Source: Verrucomicrobiota bacterium
GTDB taxonomy: Bacteria > Verrucomicrobiota > Verrucomicrobiia > Chthoniobacterales > Terrimicrobiaceae
Assembly: GCA_026398275.1 (NCBI GenBank)
Contig: JAPLTF010000010.1
Span: forward strand, 1-47,199
Reading direction: 5' to 3'
DNA: 47,199 bases
Shown: positions 43,594-47,199 of the stretch, one piece after another
How positions within the stretch are numbered: position 1 is the first letter of the stretch
How the letters are laid out: the number at the start of each line of letters is the position of its first letter
Made by a program: the position numbers and the translations under genes
The notes under the pieces: generated by a model
Database searches by the model: none
The model's input: only the letters and a program-made list of their open reading frames with translations
Told to the model about the DNA's origin: nothing

Positions 43594-44145
43594 ATGGATA
43601 AGGCTGGGCTGACATCCTATTTGGAGAAAATCGACCGGGAGTTAAAATCCCCGACGGTCCTGTGTGTCTATGGCAGCGGGGCTTTGATCCTGATGGATGA
43701 ACCTGGACGCACCAGCCTGGATCTGGATATCGCCAGCCCCTACTCCATCGCCGATTACACGGATCTCGAACAAGCCGCCAAAAGTGCCGGGCTGCCAGTA
43801 AATCCCCCCGAAGACTACCAGGGCGACCATATCGAGTGGATTCCTGCGCTGCGCTTATGTCTTTCCGCCCCGGATCCGCTGAGCATAACAACCCTGTGGC
43901 GCGGGCGAAACCTGACCTTAACGACCGTTTCGCCAGCCCAACTTGTCGCCAGCAAACTCATTCGCTACGATGAAATCGATCAGGCGGATATCCTTTTTTT
44001 GTGCACTCAGGCACGCGTGACGCATGTCGCTGTGGAAGCCGCAGTTCGAAAATTGCCTCCTCCTTTCGATACGGATTCCTTGGTGCTGGAGAATCTCGCA
44101 AATCTCAAAGTGGACCTCAAGCAGTGGGGGGGAGGAGACCCATGA
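43594..44145 (+). CDS. Nucleotidyltransferase-like protein (DUF6036-type)
   Basis: A 183-residue protein has the nucleotidyltransferase active-site pattern VLCVYGSGALILMDEPGRT then SLDLDIASPYS (G27-S28, D43, D45) and a helical tail ending NLKVDLKQWG. Similar proteins (DUF6036) are paired with small partners and are regarded as toxin-like. It overlaps the next gene by four bases (ATGA), so the two form a coupled pair. It lies in an island flanked by lacI/ATPase repeats. The substrate is unknown. Confidence 0.68.
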   Translation: MDKAGLTSYLEKIDRELKSPTVLCVYGSGALILMDEPGRTSLDLDIASPYSIADYTDLEQAAKSAGLPVNPPEDYQGDHIEWIPALRLCLSAPDPLSITTLWRGRNLTLTTVSPAQLVASKLIRYDEIDQADILFLCTQARVTHVAVEAAVRKLPPPFDTDSLVLENLANLKVDLKQWGGGDP

Positions 44146-44516
44146 CCGGGCGGGACAAGCTTCAGCTTTGTTATGAATTGGCGTTCTTTCCGCCCCGCCT
44201 GAACAATTTCTGGGCAAGGGTGAAGTCAGGCGAGGTGACGGCGACGGCTGATGTCGTGGAGTTGCTGGATATCGCGCTTCAGTTGCACCAGGCTCTCCCG
44301 GAGGGCGGCTACGCTTCTCAGCGGGCACTCAGGCGCCTGGCCTGCTACCAGGCGGATGCACGGGCGTTTAACATGCCTCGATTTCTGCGCAATATCCGGA
44401 CATCCCTCGGCTGTCCGCCATTCCTGCCCAGCCCGGTCCCCGGAAACCTCGTGCGCGACATTGGCTTGCCAGCGCTCTCACATCACCCACCTTCAGAAAA
44501 ACCGCAGAAGGGTTAG
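44142..44516 (+). CDS. Small partner gene of the nucleotidyltransferase
   Basis: From the ATG at 44142 (overlapping the previous stop as ATGA), 124 residues read MTGRDKLQLCYELAFFPPRL, NNFWARVKSGEVTATADVVE and ALRRLACYQADARAFNMPRF. It is mainly helical with no recognised domain. Coupling to the DUF6036-type gene suggests an antitoxin or cofactor. The C-terminal end (PPSEKPQKG) lies in a less protein-like stretch, and the real gene may have been cut short there. Confidence 0.55.
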   Translation: MTGRDKLQLCYELAFFPPRLNNFWARVKSGEVTATADVVELLDIALQLHQALPEGGYASQRALRRLACYQADARAFNMPRFLRNIRTSLGCPPFLPSPVPGNLVRDIGLPALSHHPPSEKPQKG

Positions 44517-44597
44517 CCGCAGATTCAAAGGATTACCGCAGATTGCTGCCGAAAGGACCGTGAGCGTCCGGCCCGCATGCCTGCGGCAAAAAGATGG

Positions 44598-44815
44598 TTA
44601 CATCGAGGAATCGCTGGCCCTTGTCCATAGCGGGATATCCGAGCACCGGGCGGCATAACCGGACAGCAGGGCTTTCAGTGTTTTGGGAAGCTGCGACACA
44701 TCACCGCCCTCAAAATAGGAAAGTGCCCGCAGGGCCACGGATACCGGGAAGCCCGGATAGAGAGCGCAAGCTGGGCCGGTGGAAGAATCTCCAGTTTGGG
44801 CAGGAGCGTTGGCAT
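44598..44815 (-). pseudogene. AbiEii-like nucleotidyltransferase toxin with most of the gene deleted
   Basis: Read from the ATG at 44815, the minus strand gives MPTLLPKLEILPPAQLAL, the characteristic start of an AbiEii/AbiGii-type nucleotidyltransferase (LPKLEILPPAQxxLWPEL). After a two-base change (CTCTCT at the joint) it continues in another frame as FPVSVALRALSYFEGGDVSQ and LPKTLKALL, typical of that family's C-terminal end. The whole active-site portion is missing. The gene lies just downstream of a small intact gene that is its normal partner. Confidence 0.72.
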
Positions 44816-44827
44816 CGCTTCTCAGGA

Positions 44828-45115
44828 TCACAAAACTTTGCGTGGCATCTCGGGCACTTCCGTCCACCCCAGCCGGTAGTGCCAGTAGTGCCAGGACGCA
44901 GGATCAAACACCCCGGCCGCCGCTCCGCGCAACGCGTCCCGCAGAATCTCTGCCGCGAAGTGCTTCTCAACCCAAGATTGGTCCGCCCACGTCGCCCGGT
45001 TCATGACATGTCCAAGAAAGAAATCCGGAGCAACCTCCCTCGCGGGCTTCCACCAGACATATTTTTCGGCGAGTTTCAGCCACCCCTCGGCGACAGGATC
45101 ATCACCCGTGCTCAT
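44828..45115 (-). CDS. Small conserved partner (antitoxin-like) of AbiEii-type nucleotidyltransferase
   Basis: The 95-residue protein from the ATG at 45115 ends FDPASWHYWHYRLGWTEVPE and MPRKVL. The segments MNRATWADQSWVEKHFA and WHYWHYRLGxxxxPxxPxR belong to a small conserved family that I recall immediately upstream of AbiEii-type nucleotidyltransferases, which act as abortive-infection or growth-inhibiting toxins. It appears intact, but its partner here is a deleted pseudogene, so an orphan antitoxin is likely. The role is inferred from neighbour order. Confidence 0.6.
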   Translation of the reverse strand: MSTGDDPVAEGWLKLAEKYVWWKPAREVAPDFFLGHVMNRATWADQSWVEKHFAAEILRDALRGAAAGVFDPASWHYWHYRLGWTEVPEMPRKVL

Positions 45116-45176
45116 CGGTCCAAAATACCACAAAACCAACGATGAAACCACCCATTGTTTGAGTTTGTCGGCGCTC

Positions 45177-45325
45177 GCGCATCTCCGATAGTTGCAACTT
45201 CGCGGATCTTCACAGGGGGCATGGGCGTCCCGCCCGTGTGAGGCACATCACTCCGATGCGATTTCCAGTCTCTAAACGGGCGGGACGCCCGTTCCCCCTG
45301 TGCTCTGCAACTTTCGGAGATGCGC
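45177..45325. repeat. 149-bp palindromic element, possible MITE
   Basis: The ends GCGCATCTCCGATAGTTGCA (45177-45196) and TGCAACTTTCGGAGATGCGC (45306-45325) are near-perfect inverted repeats with one mismatch. A second inner palindrome pairs ACAGGGGG/CCCCCTGT and GGGCGTCCCGCCCGT/ACGGGCGGGACGCCC. No target duplication adjoins it. It lies directly before the lacI remnant. Confidence 0.75.
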
Positions 45326-45339
45326 CCCGTCGGCATGGG

Positions 45340-45498
45340 TGCAGTGTCTGGAACGATGATTTCACGGAATCGGCCGTGGAACAAATTCTGAATCCGAAAT
45401 TGCCTAAGAACCTGAGAGGAGAGTCCGCGCCCCTCGCCGGCCCGAGCATCCTCCCCGTCCATCTCATCGGGCGCGCCTCAACGGCCAGGCGAGCCTGA
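45340..45498 (+). pseudogene. lacI C-terminal remnant with an internal in-frame deletion
   Basis: 45340-45404 matches 43089-43153 of lacI and 45411-45498 matches 43358-43445, with 204 bases of lacI missing and replaced by 6, so the frame is kept (SVWNDDFTESAVEQILNPKL, then RGESAPLAGPSILPVHLIGR). There is no 5' part, promoter or HTH, so it cannot function. It ends over the 3' end of the ATPase gene, as the real lacI ends over the ATPase remnant. Confidence 0.85.
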
Positions 45499-46626
45499 CC
45501 CGGACGGACCGACGGACAGCAGCCACGTTCGGAAAAACGGGCTGAAGAACTGGTATCCCTGGGGATCGCGGAAAATCAAGCCCTCGCGTTCCAGACGGGA
45601 AATCGCCTTTGTCACGGAGGAGGGCTGGCTGACACCCGATGCTTGGAGGAATGTTTTCGATGTCGGCTGTGAGCCGCCGACTCTGGCCAGCCCGACGAGG
45701 ACTTTGACCTGTCCGGGTGTGAGGATATCGATGATGCGCGTGTTGGATTCGTTTTCGGTTTGGTGGATCCGCGCTAGCCCCCGCCGGACGTCATCCTCCC
45801 CGATTTTCTGGCCCGCTTCCGTGCAGTTCCAGATCGCCGAGCAGAGCTGCTGCACATCGCCCGTGGTGTCGCAGGCCATATCAAAGATCATGGAGAGTGC
45901 CCCGTCGCTCGCGCGCCTCCGATCCGTGAAGAACTTCTCCCGCAAATACGCCGAGTAGGACACCCGCTCAATGGGGCCCACCGAAACGGACGCTGCCGAC
46001 TTGAAAAACGGCTGGCGCGGATCGTTGAACAGCGCATCCATGAGGTTGCGCACGCTGCCGAGATAAAAATATGTCACCTGAGGCTGCAACTGGATCGCCC
46101 CCCGCAGCGTCGCGATGACAGCCTCATGCTCCTCCATGCGCATCAGTGCCTGAAATTCGTCGAAAACCACCACAAGCGGATGCCTCCCCCCTTCCTCACC
46201 GATCGGGTCCAGCACGTGTTCGAGAGACTTGGGTGGGAATTTTCGACCGCCCGCCAAGTCCACCGTAAATGACGGTTGGCCGGTTTGCGGGTCTACGGTT
46301 GCCTGAGGTCGCAGATGGGCGAACCCGCCGAGAATTCGCTTCAGCGACAGCCCCCGGCGGCTTTGATACGCCAGAAACGCCTCCGCGATCGCCTCCGCCA
46401 AGCCTGCCGGACTCGTTTTCCCCCAACAGTTCACCAGCACGCATCCCGCTTTCCGCCGTGAGCGGATCGCCTCCAATACCGCCGATGTCTTGCCCATCCT
46501 TCTCCCGCCACGGATCACGCAATTCTGCCGCGCCTCGATGTGCCCGCACAATTCGCGCAAGAGTTCCGGACGCGGGCAAAAATCGTTCCCGGATACCACC
46601 ACCCCATGCTGGAAAGGGTTCATCAT
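45478..46626 (-). CDS. STAND-like ATPase (ATPase_2 type) with C-terminal winged helix
   Basis: The 382-residue protein has Walker A CVIRGGRRMGKTSAV (G40 to T47) and Walker B PLVVVFDEFQ. It continues with LRGAIQLQPQVTYFYLGSVR and a C-terminal winged helix TPGQVKVLVGLARVGGSQPT, VSQPSSVTKAISRLEREGLI. This is the plan of the archaeal-type ATPase_2 group, an AAA+/STAND family linked to DNA-associated or defence-like roles in many genomes. It has no partner in the same direction. The gene ends over a lacI remnant and its 3' portion is duplicated at 43425-43540. Two start ATGs are adjacent (46626 and 46623). Confidence 0.8.
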   Translation of the reverse strand: MMNPFQHGVVVSGNDFCPRPELLRELCGHIEARQNCVIRGGRRMGKTSAVLEAIRSRRKAGCVLVNCWGKTSPAGLAEAIAEAFLAYQSRRGLSLKRILGGFAHLRPQATVDPQTGQPSFTVDLAGGRKFPPKSLEHVLDPIGEEGGRHPLVVVFDEFQALMRMEEHEAVIATLRGAIQLQPQVTYFYLGSVRNLMDALFNDPRQPFFKSAASVSVGPIERVSYSAYLREKFFTDRRRASDGALSMIFDMACDTTGDVQQLCSAIWNCTEAGQKIGEDDVRRGLARIHQTENESNTRIIDILTPGQVKVLVGLARVGGSQPTSKTFLQASGVSQPSSVTKAISRLEREGLIFRDPQGYQFFSPFFRTWLLSVGPSGSGSPGR

Positions 46627-46644
46627 GCCGGTAGTATTACGCCA

Positions 46645-46838
46645 TCAGCGAAACGCTGCAAGAAAAACCGGTTCCGCTGCACGGATATCTGCGCGTCGAA
46701 CACTTTCCAATACCGGTGCGGCCCGCTTCCAAGCCTCGACCGACCGTTGTATGTCTGCCCGCTGCAAAGCCGCCATGCCGTCAGCATGCCACCTTTCCGG
46801 CTCCCGAGCACCATTTTTTTGTTCCGCCTGAACCCTTG
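46645..46838 (-). other. Possible short gene fragment cut by the inverted-repeat element
   Basis: The minus strand encodes MAALQRADIQRSVEAWKRAA, PVLESVRRADIRA, then EPVFLAAFR before a stop at 46645. It is helical and protein-like but unassigned. Its frame runs upstream into the 151-bp element at 46839-46989, suggesting that the element's insertion displaced the original 5' part. Confidence is low, as short helical frames are common. Confidence 0.25.
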
Positions 46839-46989
46839 GGGTGTGATTAAATGTGGGTGAGGTTCCATGGGGCAATACGAGGCAGGGTTGGGCCTCCGGA
46901 CCGACCGCGGAAAGAAGCTGCGGCGGGCCGGGGACGTCCCGCCCTACCAAAAAAATGGCATTCAACCGCACCCACATTTAATCACACCC
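46839..46989 (-). mobile_element. 151-bp MITE-like inverted-repeat element, copy 2
   Basis: The ends are perfect 21-bp inverted repeats (46839-46859 and 46969-46989) beginning GGGTGTGATTAAATG and ending CATTTAATCACACCC. A perfect 9-bp direct repeat GAACCCTTG flanks it (46830-46838, 46990-46998), a clear target-site duplication. The internal core at 46920-46940 is the exact complement of 21 bases in copy 1 (1182-1202). There is no transposase. Perfect ends and an intact target duplication point to a recent insertion. Confidence 0.92.
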
Positions 46990-46998
46990 GAACCCTTG

Positions 46999-47199
46999 AC
47001 CCTATGCCCGGATGTGGTCTTGAGGCAGATCGCAATTCTGGAGCGTCTGGAGGTTGTTTCTCAAACCCCAGGCCCGAGATTCCGGCATCTCATATCGGTT
47101 TTTAACCCTTGTGAATCGCCTGGGGATCCCTCGCCGTTTCCCATCGGAAAAATCAGCGGGGCAAAAAATATTGGAAAAAAGTTAAAAATATTTCTTGCA
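46999..47199. other. Right-edge non-coding stretch
   Basis: No gene or conserved motif is recognised beyond the element. The final 50 bases are AT-rich (AAAAAATATTGGAAAAAAG) and may belong to a promoter of a gene beyond the window. Confidence 0.3.

Overview
The window (47,199 bases, GC-rich) looks like chromosomal DNA of a PVC-superphylum bacterium, most likely a member of the Verrucomicrobiota. The main evidence is a single 1,814-residue UvrA made of two complete UvrA units in tandem; UvrA of this doubled size is known from Chlamydia. The many glycoside hydrolases, tightly coupled operons (ATGA or TGATG overlaps) and a scatter of small inverted-repeat elements fit the same group. The assignment is an inference; no rRNA or other phylogenetic marker is present.

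Layout. 1-7,740 is an accessory, eroded region: the end of an unidentified gene, an initiator tRNA with its terminator, integrase and transposase remnants, a 145-bp inverted-repeat element, a HipBA-type pair, an AraC fragment abutting a second gene fragment, an intact glycosidase, a small antitoxin/PIN pair, and two more gene scraps. 7,742-24,483 is the conserved core: an exonuclease-TPR-MidA methyltransferase operon, an HU/IHF protein, double UvrA, a CobA-HemD fusion, a membrane EAL phosphodiesterase, and an operon of a class A PBP-like protein (glycosyltransferase motifs intact, transpeptidase motifs degenerate), a TolC-like outer-membrane protein and a methyltransferase.

24,501-36,125 covers lipid and envelope functions: a lipoprotein GH1 glycosidase, an alpha/beta hydrolase coupled to a three-domain protein (MFS transporter, PlsC acyltransferase, acyl-AMP ligase) resembling an LplT-Aas fusion, a divergent LysR regulator, a secreted trypsin-like protease, a gutted S1/P1 nuclease gene, a 342-bp inverted-repeat element, an Rrf2 regulator, and a serine-palmitoyltransferase-like enzyme overlapping a GNAT-like gene. 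The last pair could be a bacterial ceramide-synthesis module.

36,289-43,445 holds a secreted phosphodiester glycosidase, a decayed paralogue of a sugar operon, a nucleotidyltransferase pair, and the intact sugar operon (beta-mannosidase-like GH2 plus MFS transporter) with its divergent LacI regulator. 43,446-47,199 is a rearranged end: an island with one intact and one deleted nucleotidyltransferase toxin-like module, flanked by direct repeats of the lacI/ATPase 3' junction, then the intact ATPase and a 151-bp inverted-repeat element with a perfect 9-bp target duplication. That element belongs to the same family as the one near position 1,135, in opposite orientation.

The best candidates for new biology are the pseudo-transpeptidase PBP operon, the Spt/GNAT pair, the transporter-acyltransferase-ligase fusion, and the two-copy mobile inverted-repeat family. 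No CRISPR array, phage module or recognisable multi-gene defence island was seen.
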